A DNA stretch of 64,000 bases, taken from IMG/VR virus record IMGVR_UViG_3300044631_000905, positions 1 through 64,000 of that record. One strand, 5' to 3'. Of the stretch, positions 33,206 through 41,013 are shown in pieces. Position 1 is the first letter of the stretch, and each line of letters starts with the position of its first letter. The DNA comes from a virus. A program made the position numbers and the translations under genes. The notes beneath the pieces are model-generated. The model did no database searches. It had not been told where the DNA came from and worked only from the letters and a program-made list of their open reading frames with translations.

Positions 33206-34345
33206 ATGACCCAAATGCCTGCCAAATCTGACGTTACTACCGAGCAACTGACTTCTTATCTGTCCAACAACTTTGGCAACGATATCAACGCCGCTCAGGT
33301 TCAGGATGCTTGTGGTGTCTTTGGTATCACTTATGCTACTGCTACCAAGCGACTGCGTGATTTCTATGTGAAGCGTGGCACTTGGAACCTGACTGTTCAG
33401 GAGCGACTTGAGCAAACCTATCAAGCTCCTGCTGCTGCTCCTGCTGTTGGTGTTACCGTTCGGGAAGAACAGAACCTTATTCCTACCAAAGATCGTAATT
33501 ATGTCCCGTTCGGGAACTTCTCGGATGTGAAAAAGATTATCCAATCTGGTCTGTTCTACCCTACTTTCATTACTGGTCTGTCTGGTAACGGTAAGACTTT
33601 CTCTGTTGAACAAGCATGTGCTCAACTCAAGCGTGAATTGATCCGTGTGAACATCACTATTGAGACTGACGAGGATGACCTGATCGGTGGTTTCCGTCTT
33701 GTCAACGGTGAGACTGTGTGGCATAACGGTCCTGTGATCGAAGCTCTTGAGCGTGGCGCTATTCTTCTTCTTGATGAGGTTGACCTCGCTAGCAATAAGA
33801 TCCTGTGCCTCCAATCTATCCTTGAAGGCAAAGGTGTCTTCCTGAAGAAGATTGGTAAGTTTGTTCAACCTGCTGCTGGTTTCAACATCTTCGCTACTGC
33901 CAATACCAAAGGTAAGGGTTCTGAAGATGGACGCTTCATCGGCACCAACGTTCTGAACGAAGCTTTCCTTGAGCGTTTTGCTCTGACCTTTGAGCAAGAC
34001 TATCCTACGGTGACTGTTGAGACCAATATTCTCAAGAAAGCAGCTGCTTCTTTGAATATTGATGACGAAGAGTTTTGTGTAAATCTTGCCAACTGGGCAG
34101 ATATCATCCGTAAAACTTTCAAGGATGGTGGTATTGACGAGGTGATTTCCACCCGCCGTCTGGTTCATATCATCCGTGCCTATGCTATCTGGCAGGATCG
34201 TATGAAGTCTATTAAGGTCTGTGTCAATCGTTTTGATGATGAGACCAAGCAATCTTTCATCGAACTGTATGATAAGATTGATGCTAAGGTAGAAACCAAG
34301 GAAGAAACTAAGGAGGAAGGTATCCATGTCGAATACGAACTTTGA
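33206..34345 (+). CDS. cobS: CobS-like MoxR-type AAA ATPase
   Basis: 379 residues from ATG 33206; an upstream in-frame extension to 33065 reads through the preceding gene and is rejected. Walker A GLSGNGKTF (around 124), Walker B AILLLDEVDLAS (around 186), FATANTKGKGSEDGRF (sensor region) and an arginine-finger region LNEAFLERF. Cyanophages carry this gene as cobS. In bacteria CobS and CobT power cobalt insertion in cobalamin synthesis; the phage role is not proven. The VWA partner is encoded just upstream. A TATACT at 33185-33190 could be a -10 element, without a clear -35. Confidence 0.85.
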   Translation: MTQMPAKSDVTTEQLTSYLSNNFGNDINAAQVQDACGVFGITYATATKRLRDFYVKRGTWNLTVQERLEQTYQAPAAAPAVGVTVREEQNLIPTKDRNYVPFGNFSDVKKIIQSGLFYPTFITGLSGNGKTFSVEQACAQLKRELIRVNITIETDEDDLIGGFRLVNGETVWHNGPVIEALERGAILLLDEVDLASNKILCLQSILEGKGVFLKKIGKFVQPAAGFNIFATANTKGKGSEDGRFIGTNVLNEAFLERFALTFEQDYPTVTVETNILKKAAASLNIDDEEFCVNLANWADIIRKTFKDGGIDEVISTRRLVHIIRAYAIWQDRMKSIKVCVNRFDDETKQSFIELYDKIDAKVETKEETKEEGIHVEYEL

Positions 34346-34502
34346 TAAGTTCCACGGGTATGTAAATCATCTTGCCGTCCTTGATGGCGGCAAGACCGTG
34401 AAGATCCTAGGTGGCGAGGGTCTGAAGTTATTTGTCAAAGACCTTGACGGCAACGTTCAAGAATGCTACCATAGTAATATTCAAATGATCTGGAACAAGT
34501 GA
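34326..34502 (+). CDS. Small protein of unknown function (58 aa)
   Basis: A 58-codon frame overlapping the end of the CobS-like gene by 20 nt, with GAAGG as ribosome site. MSNTNFDKFHGYVNHLAVLDGGKTVKILGG... looks beta-rich and compact. No family recognised. It is 1 nt before the next gene, so part of the same operon. Confidence 0.6.
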   Translation: MSNTNFDKFHGYVNHLAVLDGGKTVKILGGEGLKLFVKDLDGNVQECYHSNIQMIWNK

Positions 34503-34503
34503 A

Positions 34504-34791
34504 ATGAATTTCAAATATAATGAAGACGCAATCATTAGTGAGTTGCGTGACTACATCGTGAATACCTACAAACAACATTACTCTGCTGGTGATGACAAAA
34601 TCCAAACGCTGGATCTGATTGAAGCATGTGGTGATGGTGAAGCTTTCTGTCGTAGCAACATCCTGAAGTATGCTTCTCGCTACGATAAGAAAGGTAGTGC
34701 TCGCATGGACATCATGAAAGTGCTACACTATGCCGTGCTTCTAATGCATTTCAACGATAAAAACGCTACCCGTGAAGATTACAACCGATGA
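34504..34791 (+). CDS. DUF3310-like protein
   Basis: 95 residues. The segment DLIEACGDGEAFCRSNILKYASRYDKKGSARMDIMKVLHYAVLL follows the pattern of DUF3310 proteins, which are small helical phage proteins sometimes linked to nucleotide metabolism. It overlaps gp45 by ATGA. Function inferred only from family resemblance. Confidence 0.7.
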   Translation: MNFKYNEDAIISELRDYIVNTYKQHYSAGDDKIQTLDLIEACGDGEAFCRSNILKYASRYDKKGSARMDIMKVLHYAVLLMHFNDKNATREDYNR

Positions 34792-35453
34792 GTAAAGTAA
34801 CCCTATCTAAAAAGACTTTTGATGTCCTCAAAAATTTCTCCAGTATCAATTCCTCCATCGTATTCCGACAGGGAAGCACAGTACGCACTATTAGCAATGC
34901 GGAGAACATCCTGGCAGCGTTCTCTAGTGAAGAAGTATTCCCTATGGACTTCGCAATTTATGATCTCAGTCAGTTTCTTTCTGGGATCTCTCTGTTTAAC
35001 AATCCTGAACTGGAGTTTTCATCTAGCGATTTTGTCAGCATCCGTGGCGGTGGTAAGTCTGCTCGCTACTATTTTTCTGATCCTGAAATCACCCTTAAGT
35101 CTGCGCCAGAAAAGAATGTAAAGTTTCCTGGTGCTGATATTCAGTTCAACATTACTGGTGAAGATCTGCTTTCACTTCAAAAAGCATCTGCTGTTTATAG
35201 TCTTCCTGATCTGACTTTCCAGAGCGAAGACAACCAAATCAAACTCATCCTTCGTGACAAAGAGAATGATACCAGCAATACTTACGAGCAATCCATTTCT
35301 GGTGATTGTACTGGCGACTATTCACTGGATGTTAAAATTGAAAACATCCGTCTGTTCCCTGGTGATTATGTTGTCAAAGTATCTAAACATCTGATTTCGG
35401 AATGGACAAATCAAAATCTTGACCTTAAATACTACATCGCTTTGGAGCCGTAA
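34788..35453 (+). CDS. gp45: Sliding clamp gp45
   Basis: 221 residues with conserved gp45 features: MSKVTLSKKTFDVLKNFSSINSSIVF, MDFAIYDLSQFLSGISLF, and the C-terminal IEN-IRLFPGDYVVKVSKHLISEW. The trimeric clamp tethers DNA polymerase and also activates late transcription with gp55. It is followed 3 nt later by speD. Confidence 0.94.
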   Translation: MSKVTLSKKTFDVLKNFSSINSSIVFRQGSTVRTISNAENILAAFSSEEVFPMDFAIYDLSQFLSGISLFNNPELEFSSSDFVSIRGGGKSARYYFSDPEITLKSAPEKNVKFPGADIQFNITGEDLLSLQKASAVYSLPDLTFQSEDNQIKLILRDKENDTSNTYEQSISGDCTGDYSLDVKIENIRLFPGDYVVKVSKHLISEWTNQNLDLKYYIALEP

Positions 35454-35456
35454 CTA

Positions 35457-35792
35457 TTGAAACACATTCTTTTTACCCTGAAGGGGTGTGCCGCTGATGA
35501 TCTAGATGATGAAGGTTTTATCAGAGATATTCTTTATCAAGCATCTATCTGGTGTAAATCTACTTTACTAAGTTTGAAATCACATAAATTTGAACCTCAA
35601 GGTGTTACAGCTGTTGCTCTGCTTGCTGAAAGTCATATCAGCATTCACACTTGGCCAGAGAATGGCACAGCAGTTTGTGACATCTTTACTTGTGGAGATC
35701 ACACTAGACCAGAAGACGGTGTAGAATACATGCGGGCAGAATTAAATGCCACTGATATTGTGAAACAAACTATTTTGAGAGAGTTGGAATGA
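35457..35792 (+). CDS. speD: S-adenosylmethionine decarboxylase SpeD
   Basis: 111 residues from a TTG start right after the gp45 stop; no ATG is available upstream in this frame. The pyruvoyl autocleavage site AESHISIHTWPE (cleavage before the Ser) and CDIFTCGDHTRPEDG are diagnostic of prokaryotic SpeD. It makes decarboxylated SAM for spermidine synthesis. A known auxiliary gene of cyanophages, placed inside the clamp/clamp loader operon. It overlaps gp44 by ATGA. Confidence 0.9.
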   Translation: MKHILFTLKGCAADDLDDEGFIRDILYQASIWCKSTLLSLKSHKFEPQGVTAVALLAESHISIHTWPENGTAVCDIFTCGDHTRPEDGVEYMRAELNATDIVKQTILRELE

Positions 35793-36733
35793 GTAAAGAG
35801 TTTTTGTGGGTTGAGAAGTATCGTCCTTCCATCGTGGAGGATTGTATCCTTCCAGAAAATATCAAAGACGTATTCAAAGGATTTGTCGCACAAGAAGAGA
35901 TCCCTAACCTTTTACTTACTGGCACTGCTGGTGTCGGAAAGACCACAATTGCCAAAGCATTGTGTAATGAGATCGGGGCATCCTATATTGTCATTAACGG
36001 TTCGGACGAGGGGCGCTTCCTCGATACGGTCCGCAACCGTGTCAGGCAATTCGCCACAACTGTCTCATTGACCTCTGGTGCCTCCCACAAGGTCGTCATA
36101 ATTGACGAGGCAGACAACACCACCAACGACGTTCAACTGTCCCTCAGGACCGCCGTGGAGGAGTTCCATGGCAACTGCCGCTTCATCTTCACTTGTAACT
36201 TCATCAACAAGATTATTGAACCTCTCCATTCCCGCTGTACGGTCGTGGATTTCAGGATCAAACCAGACCAGGCAGTTCAACTTCAAGGTGAGTTCTTCAC
36301 TCGCCTGAAAACTATTCTGACCCACGAACAGGTACAGTATGAAGATAAAGTCCTCGCAAAACTTGTCAAGCGATACTATCCAGACTGGCGCCGACTTATC
36401 AACGAATGTCAGCGTTATGCTGCGACTGGCGCTATCAGTTCCGCTATTCTTGTTGATGTCGCTGATGTCAATTTGGATGCTCTACTCACTTCGCTGAAGA
36501 AGAAAGAATTTACTACTGTGAAGAACTGGGTTGTTCAGCATCTTGATAATGACCCCAGCATGATGATGCGTAAGGTTTATGACAGTCTGTATGATGTTCT
36601 TAAACCAGCTTCTATTCCCGAGGCAGTATTAATCATCGCAAAATATATGCGTGACATCACAATTGTCCCAGATCAGGAAGTAAATATGTTAGCGTGTCTA
36701 ACAGAACTGATGATGAGTTGTGAATTCAAATGA
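35789..36733 (+). CDS. gp44: Clamp loader large subunit gp44
   Basis: 314 residues. FLWVEKYRPS start, Walker A GTAGVGKT (45-52), DEAD box (106-109), SRC motif HSRCTVV and a C-terminal helical collar. AAA+ ATPase that loads gp45 with gp62. The central part (about 36000-36290) has clearly higher GC and C-ending codons than the rest of the gene, suggesting a recombinant patch. Confidence 0.94.
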   Translation: MSKEFLWVEKYRPSIVEDCILPENIKDVFKGFVAQEEIPNLLLTGTAGVGKTTIAKALCNEIGASYIVINGSDEGRFLDTVRNRVRQFATTVSLTSGASHKVVIIDEADNTTNDVQLSLRTAVEEFHGNCRFIFTCNFINKIIEPLHSRCTVVDFRIKPDQAVQLQGEFFTRLKTILTHEQVQYEDKVLAKLVKRYYPDWRRLINECQRYAATGAISSAILVDVADVNLDALLTSLKKKEFTTVKNWVVQHLDNDPSMMMRKVYDSLYDVLKPASIPEAVLIIAKYMRDITIVPDQEVNMLACLTELMMSCEFK

Positions 36734-37620
36734 AAACTTGGATGCTAGCAAATCGTAAAACAAAAGAAGTTTACGAAAGAGATAGATTTTTAGAAGAAGC
36801 AGAACAACTTGGAATTGATTTCAAGATTGTCTATGCTGATGAAATTGACCTTATTGTTTCTCGTGATGACAGAAAATCAATCCGTTACCAAAATGAGATC
36901 GTTAGCCTCCCAGATGTTCTACTCGCTAGGACAGGCTCTGCTACTGGTAACTATAACTTGTCCGTCTTGCGGCAGTTCGAAAGACTGAATGTTCCTACTT
37001 TGCCAAACTCTGATGCGATCATCGCAGCAAAAGATAAGATGTATGCCAATCAGATTTTGGCACAGGCAGGACTTCCTATTCCCAAAACCATGCTTACTCG
37101 CTTTCCAAGTGATTGTGATTTAGTTGAAAAACAAGTAGGTTTTCCTTGTGTAGTCAAAGTGATTACTGGATCACATGGAGCTGGGGTCTATCTCTGTGAG
37201 AATAAAAAACAATTTGCTGACTTGTCAGAATTGATTTCTGCCCTAGACTTTAAGAACAGTATGATCGTCCAAGAATATGTACAATATACAGAGGGACGTG
37301 ATCTTCGTGTTATCGTTATTGGTGGCAGGGTCGTTGGTGCTATGCTTCGCCAAAGTACCGATGGATCCTTTAAAGCAAACATATCCCGTGGAGGTAAAGG
37401 AGTAGCTTATGATGTTGATGAAAAAATGGAACTACTTGCCATTCAAACAGCAAAAGTTCTTGATCTTGACATCGCTGGTGTTGATCTTCTTTTCCACGAA
37501 GATGGATACAGGATCTGTGAAGCAAATTCCTCGCCAGGATTTTACGGTTTCGAGAACGCTTTGGGTATAAACATCCCAGGAAAAATATTTGAATATGCTA
37601 AAATGCGTTGTGGTGAATAA
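36730..37620 (+). CDS. RimK-like ATP-grasp ligase
   Basis: 296 residues with ATP-grasp features: TKEVYERDRFLEEAEQLG, KDKMYANQILAQAGLPIPKT, FPCVVKVITGSHGAGVYL (ATP-binding lysine and Gly-rich loop), VQEYVQYTEGRDLRVIVIGG and EANSSPGFYGFE (metal ligands). Relatives such as RimK add glutamate to ribosomal protein S6 or other acceptors. The phage could modify a host or phage protein or peptide. Coupled to gp44 by ATGA and to the next gene by TAATG. An unusual cargo inside the clamp loader block. Confidence 0.82.
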   Translation: MKTWMLANRKTKEVYERDRFLEEAEQLGIDFKIVYADEIDLIVSRDDRKSIRYQNEIVSLPDVLLARTGSATGNYNLSVLRQFERLNVPTLPNSDAIIAAKDKMYANQILAQAGLPIPKTMLTRFPSDCDLVEKQVGFPCVVKVITGSHGAGVYLCENKKQFADLSELISALDFKNSMIVQEYVQYTEGRDLRVIVIGGRVVGAMLRQSTDGSFKANISRGGKGVAYDVDEKMELLAIQTAKVLDLDIAGVDLLFHEDGYRICEANSSPGFYGFENALGINIPGKIFEYAKMRCGE

Positions 37621-37859
37621 TGTTTCCAAAAATTAATAAGTGGGACCTATATGATGTCCCAGTAAAGACAACTCCTGATAATGTGAGAGAGGCAAACGAA
37701 GCTCTCTTTCGTGCTAGAATGACCCTACCTGCTGCTGCCAAACACTGTGGTATGGCGCAGAAGGAAATGAAACTAACGTTCTTTGAGTATCTTAAATATC
37801 ATGCCCCAGACTATGAAATCCCTGAAAACTCCATTACGTTACCCAGGGGGGAAGAGTAG
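37620..37859 (+). CDS. Conserved small cyanophage protein
   Basis: 79 residues (MFPKINKWDLYDVPVKTTPDNVREANEALFRARMTLPAAAKHCGMAQKEMKLTFFEYLKYH). The central part is a plausible helix-turn-helix (PAAAKHCGMAQKEMKLTFFEYL), so DNA binding is possible. It overlaps dam by 47 nt. Function unknown. Confidence 0.65.
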   Translation: MFPKINKWDLYDVPVKTTPDNVREANEALFRARMTLPAAAKHCGMAQKEMKLTFFEYLKYHAPDYEIPENSITLPRGEE

Positions 37860-38640
37860 AGCACTTCCTAAGATCTTTCAATACATGCCTAACCTGAAGA
37901 ACTTTCATGAGTTTCGGGAACCTTTTATTGGTGGTGGATCTGTAGCACTTGAAGTGACTAAGCGGTATCCTGGCATTCAAATCTGGGTGAATGATCTGTA
38001 CAATCCTCTATACACTTTCTGGTCTATCCTTCGTGATGAACCAGAAGAATTACATCGTTGTATCAAAGGTTATAAAGAAGATTACGACACTCCAGAACTT
38101 GCTCGACAACTCTTCAATGAGATGAAGATTCAACTTAATCATCCTGAAGCAGAAGACTTCTACCGTGCTGTTGCTTTCTACATTATCAATAAGTGTTCTT
38201 TCTCTGGTCTGACTGAAAGCTCTTCTTTCTCAGCACAAGCAAGTGTTAGTAACTTCTCTATGAATGGTATCGAGAAGATCCCTGAGTATGGTAAGTTGAT
38301 CAAAGACTGGTACATCACTAACTGGTCATACGAAGATATGCTGACCGATCAGAAAAATGTATTTGTTTATCTTGATCCTCCTTATGACATTAAGGACAAC
38401 CTCTATGGGCGTAAGGGATCAATGCACAAAGGATTTGATCACGATAAGTTTGCTGCTGATTGTGATCGCCATCTTTGTCCTCAACTAGTTTCATACAACA
38501 ATTCCAACCTCGTCAAGGAGCGGTTCCAGGGGTGGACAGTTGGAGAATTTGCACATACCTACACCATGCGGTCGGTTGGGTCGTATACAATAGATCAAGC
38601 AGAACGCAAGGAACTCGTCCTTTACAACTATGAAAATTAA
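37813..38640 (+). CDS. dam: DNA adenine N6-methyltransferase (Dam type)
   Basis: The start is ATG 37813 (MKSLKTPLRYPGGKSR); the upstream frame to 37783 lies in the previous gene. The 275-residue product has the SAM-binding motif RYPGGKSRALP, EPFIGGGSVALE and the catalytic motif IV LDPPYDI. It is a D12-class methylase expected to act on GATC or a related site. It could protect phage DNA from restriction or mark it for packaging or regulation. Confidence 0.9.
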   Translation: MKSLKTPLRYPGGKSRALPKIFQYMPNLKNFHEFREPFIGGGSVALEVTKRYPGIQIWVNDLYNPLYTFWSILRDEPEELHRCIKGYKEDYDTPELARQLFNEMKIQLNHPEAEDFYRAVAFYIINKCSFSGLTESSSFSAQASVSNFSMNGIEKIPEYGKLIKDWYITNWSYEDMLTDQKNVFVYLDPPYDIKDNLYGRKGSMHKGFDHDKFAADCDRHLCPQLVSYNNSNLVKERFQGWTVGEFAHTYTMRSVGSYTIDQAERKELVLYNYEN

Positions 38641-38773
38641 AGTTCAACTCTACGTTGCTGGTCGTCTCTTTGATGAGATTGTTGAGGCAGCAAACTACCA
38701 GGATGCTCGCCAGACTGCCCTTGCTCGCAATCCTACTGCTAAAGTCGTAAATGTTACTGCTGTATTCAAATAA
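38630..38773 (+). CDS. Small conserved cyanophage protein (47 aa)
   Basis: 47 codons (MKIKVQLYVAGRLFDEIVEAANYQDARQTALARNPTAKVVNVTAVFK), a compact beta-alpha-beta pattern seen repeatedly in cyanomyoviruses near gp62. It overlaps dam by 11 nt and the next gene by TAATG. Function unknown. Confidence 0.75.
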   Translation: MKIKVQLYVAGRLFDEIVEAANYQDARQTALARNPTAKVVNVTAVFK

Positions 38774-38982
38774 TGTGGCGTCTATGGTGTAAAGCACTCG
38801 GGGAAAAAGCATCCGATGATAAACGAGAAGCAGACAACATTGCTCATATACGGACTATTATATTCTGTACTTATTTCATTACTAATTTATTCATTATCGC
38901 GGGGGTCGTAAGACACTGGAATGACATACCAACTGAAAGATTACCTATACAGCATCAATCAGTCCAAGAAAAATATTCTTGA
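38773..38982 (+). CDS. Small membrane protein upstream of gp62
   Basis: 69 residues: MWRLWCKALGEKASDDKREADN then one membrane segment (TIIFCTYFITNLFIIAGVV). Short proteins with this WxxWxKALGEKA start are common at this place in cyanomyoviruses. It overlaps gp62 by 62 nt in another frame. Function unknown. Confidence 0.7.
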   Translation: MWRLWCKALGEKASDDKREADNIAHIRTIIFCTYFITNLFIIAGVVRHWNDIPTERLPIQHQSVQEKYS

Positions 38983-39307
38983 AGATGATGTTGATGCTGA
39001 GAAAGCATATCCACCTTATATTATTAATCGCTGCCTGAGTTCATTCACAGATACAATCTTGTTTGTGAACGAGATGAACAAGAATTGTCATCTTCCAAAA
39101 AAGCTTCAATATGATTTTCTTCTAAATAGTATCAAACCAAGGAAAAGATTTTCTCCTTGGGCGAAAAAAGATTCTATTGATTATCTTGAAGTAGTCAAAG
39201 AGTATTATGGTTATAATGACGATAAAGCACTCCAGGCACTCAGGGTTCTCACCAAGGATCAGTTAGATCATATTACAAAGGTACTGAATAAAGGTGGAAG
39301 AAAATGA
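38921..39307 (+). CDS. gp62: Clamp loader small subunit gp62
   Basis: 128 residues. YPPYIINRCLSSFTDTILFVNEMN and LPKKLQYDFLLNSIKPRKRFSPW are the conserved gp62 motifs. It forms the clamp loader with gp44 (four gp44, one gp62 in T4). It is separated from gp44 here by about 2.2 kb of cargo (RimK-like, dam and small genes). It overlaps regA by ATGA. Confidence 0.9.
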   Translation: MTYQLKDYLYSINQSKKNILEDDVDAEKAYPPYIINRCLSSFTDTILFVNEMNKNCHLPKKLQYDFLLNSIKPRKRFSPWAKKDSIDYLEVVKEYYGYNDDKALQALRVLTKDQLDHITKVLNKGGRK

Positions 39308-39726
39308 GTGTTGAAACTGAAATCCAGTGGAAGCAAGCTGACATGGTAGAAGTCATTCTGAACGAACCAGATGACTTCTTAAAAGTGAGGGAAACCCTGA
39401 CAAGAATTGGTGTAGCTTCTCGTAAAGAAAAGAAGATCTATCAATCTTGTCACATTCTGCATAAGCAGGGTAAGTACTATATTGTTCATTTCAAGGAGTT
39501 GTTTGCTCTTGATGGAAAGAACACCAATCTTTCACTGAATGATGTACAACGCCGCAATCGTATTATTCAACTGTTGAGTGACTGGGGATTAATTACGATC
39601 GTAACTCCAGAAAAGATTGCTGATCTTGCTCCACTAAATCAAATCAAGGTGCTTGCTTTCAAAGAAAAAGATGAATGGACTTTGGAAAGCAAATATAATA
39701 TTGGAAGAAAAAAATCGGTTGAGTAA
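39304..39726 (+). CDS. regA: Translational repressor RegA
   Basis: 140 residues. METEIQWKQADMVEVIL-type start, DFLKVRETLTRIGVASRKEKKIYQSCHILHKQGKYYIVHFKELF and LNDVQRRNRIIQLLSDWGLI are hallmarks of RegA. It binds mRNA start regions and represses early genes. A strong terminator follows. Confidence 0.92.
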   Translation: MSVETEIQWKQADMVEVILNEPDDFLKVRETLTRIGVASRKEKKIYQSCHILHKQGKYYIVHFKELFALDGKNTNLSLNDVQRRNRIIQLLSDWGLITIVTPEKIADLAPLNQIKVLAFKEKDEWTLESKYNIGRKKSVE

Positions 39727-39738
39727 ACCGTAGTATTC

Positions 39739-39766
39739 ATGGGGGTTTTCATCACCCCCATTTTTT
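39739..39766 (+). terminator. Terminator after regA
   Basis: ATGGGGGT (39739-39746) pairs with ACCCCCAT (39754-39761), followed by six T. Closes the clamp-regA operon. A TATAAT at 39777-39782 may serve hsp20 but no -35 is evident. Confidence 0.9.
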
Positions 39767-39832
39767 ATGCGAAGTGTATAATTATTATTGTGATGCCTTA
39801 CGGGTCACATGTAAACGTCGCTTTTTAGGACA

Positions 39833-40237
39833 ATGGTAACATTTAATTTAGAAACATATACCCCCTATTCAATTGGTTTTGATGAAACATTCAGAAGACT
39901 GGAAGCTATTGCAGGAAATGGATCTAGTTATCCTCCGTACAATGTGGTTAACGGAGACGATGGCAGAACCATACTTGAGGTCGCTCTGGCTGGATTTACA
40001 AGTGAAGATATTGAAGTCACGACTGAACGACATCTTCTGACGGTATCAGCAAATAAATCAAAAGAAGATAAAGAACGCAAATATCAGCACAAGGGAATTT
40101 CTCAAAGATCATTTACTCGCAACTGGGAAATGTCAGAAGACGTTGAAGTAGAGAGTGTTGAATTTAAAGATGGTTTATTGAGTATTGTGTTGAGGAAAGA
40201 ACTTCCAGAGAAACAGAAAAGGAAGAAGTGGTTCTAA
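39833..40237 (+). CDS. hsp20: Small heat shock protein Hsp20
   Basis: 134 residues with an alpha-crystallin domain: TILEVALAGFTSEDIEVTTERHLLTVSANK, FTRNWEMSEDVEVESVEFKDGLLSIVL. The C-terminal basic tail ends in KRKKWF. A common cyanophage cargo gene, a chaperone that may protect host or phage proteins such as photosystem components. Its stop overlaps a CTAAATA motif. Confidence 0.92.
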   Translation: MVTFNLETYTPYSIGFDETFRRLEAIAGNGSSYPPYNVVNGDDGRTILEVALAGFTSEDIEVTTERHLLTVSANKSKEDKERKYQHKGISQRSFTRNWEMSEDVEVESVEFKDGLLSIVLRKELPEKQKRKKWF

Positions 40238-40240
40238 ATA
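40234..40240 (+). promoter_or_regulatory. CTAAATA motif at hsp20 stop
   Basis: CTAAATA sits at the hsp20 stop, 61 nt before the ATG at 40302 and just before a terminator stem. The spacing is longer than for other late motifs, so function is uncertain. Confidence 0.3.
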
Positions 40241-40243
40241 TTC

Positions 40244-40268
40244 GGGGCACTTGACGGTGCCCCTTTTT
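40244..40268 (+). terminator. Terminator after hsp20
   Basis: GGGGCAC (40244-40250) pairs with GTGCCCC (40257-40263), loop TTGACG, followed by five T. The loop doubles as a -35 element for the next operon. Confidence 0.88.
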
Positions 40269-40279
40269 GATGCTAAACT
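40251..40279 (+). promoter_or_regulatory. Sigma70-type promoter with -35 in the terminator loop
   Basis: TTGACG (40251-40256), a 17-nt spacer and TAAACT (40274-40279) with a TGC extension upstream of the -10. It drives the Sm-like genes and DNA polymerase. The -35 is exactly the loop of the hsp20 terminator. Confidence 0.75.
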
Positions 40280-40301
40280 AATATCAAACATATAATATCC
40301 T

Positions 40302-40649
40302 ATGGCAGTATCAATCGTTACACTAAAGACGGGTGATCGTGTCATCACTGAACTTAAAGAAGTCTTCGATGGTGAAGATGATAATAAAAAAGGTATTTGT
40401 CTTTTGATGGAAGAACCTTATGTTTTAAGTCTTGATGGCGCCACCCCACAATTTCTAACAGAAGCACATGGTATGGAATATCAGGTTCGCTTTAGTAAGT
40501 GGAATCCATATTCTCCAGATACAATGTTTAAAATTCCGTATGATTGTATTATGACAATCAGTAGTCCAGAACCTGGATTACAAAAAGCCTATGAAAATAA
40601 AATTACTCAAAAGAGGGAACTAGGAAATGGATCTGAAAACCAATCATAA
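40302..40649 (+). CDS. Sm-like protein, paralogue A
   Basis: 115 residues. IVTLKTGDRVITELKEVFDGE (strand pair with GDxVI), ICLLMEEPYVLSL, a VRFSKWNPYSPDTMFKIPYDCIMTISSPEPGL block. The same blocks recur in the next two genes and in the gene at 26173. The pattern suits an Sm/Hfq-like fold with an added C-terminal motif (WNPYSPD, IMTISSPE). RNA binding is inferred, not shown. Confidence 0.68.
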   Translation: MAVSIVTLKTGDRVITELKEVFDGEDDNKKGICLLMEEPYVLSLDGATPQFLTEAHGMEYQVRFSKWNPYSPDTMFKIPYDCIMTISSPEPGLQKAYENKITQKRELGNGSENQS

Positions 40650-41013
40650 TATTCGTATTGTTACACTAGTAACATCTGAACGCATTCTATGTTTGTTTGG
40701 AGAAGTTCGCAGTGAAGAAGATAAAGTGATTGGATACAAATTGGTATATCCTTTTGTTCTAACTCTTTCTGATCCAAATGAAGATGGAACCATTCCAATT
40801 TCTTACAAACGTTGGTGTCCATATAGTCCCATCGAAGAACATCGTATTAGCGGAGATCATATTATTAGCGTTGTTTATCCAGATAATAATATCCTTGATA
40901 ACTATATCAACAAATTATCAGAAGCTGGAATTACAGAAGATCAATTATTTTATGAAGTAAAGGAAGAACAACCAAATGGAGATAGCAGCGAACCTACTGA
41001 AGCTGGCGAATGA
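40627..41013 (+). CDS. Sm-like protein, paralogue B
   Basis: 128 residues: IRIVTLVTSERILCLFGEVRSEEDKVIGYKLVYPFVLTL, then YKRWCPYSPIEEHRISGDHIISVVYPDNNILDNYIN. It parallels paralogue A block by block (PxVLxL, KWxPYSP, I-x-VxxP). The C-terminal tail is acidic. It overlaps paralogue A by 23 nt and paralogue C by 38 nt. Confidence 0.68.
   Translation: MDLKTNHNIRIVTLVTSERILCLFGEVRSEEDKVIGYKLVYPFVLTLSDPNEDGTIPISYKRWCPYSPIEEHRISGDHIISVVYPDNNILDNYINKLSEAGITEDQLFYEVKEEQPNGDSSEPTEAGE

Noticed and set aside
33074-34327. A 417-codon minus-strand frame opposite the CobS-like gene
   Set aside because: Same reason; the sense strand has full AAA motifs, and no minus-strand promoter or ribosome site is evident.
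39125-39131. CTAAATA inside gp62, and a further copy in gp43 near 42862
   Set aside because: They lie deep in coding sequence with no gene start 20-45 nt downstream.
39777-39782. TATAAT before hsp20 as a full promoter
   Set aside because: No -35-like sequence at 16-18 nt upstream, where the regA terminator stem lies; mentioned only as a possible -10.
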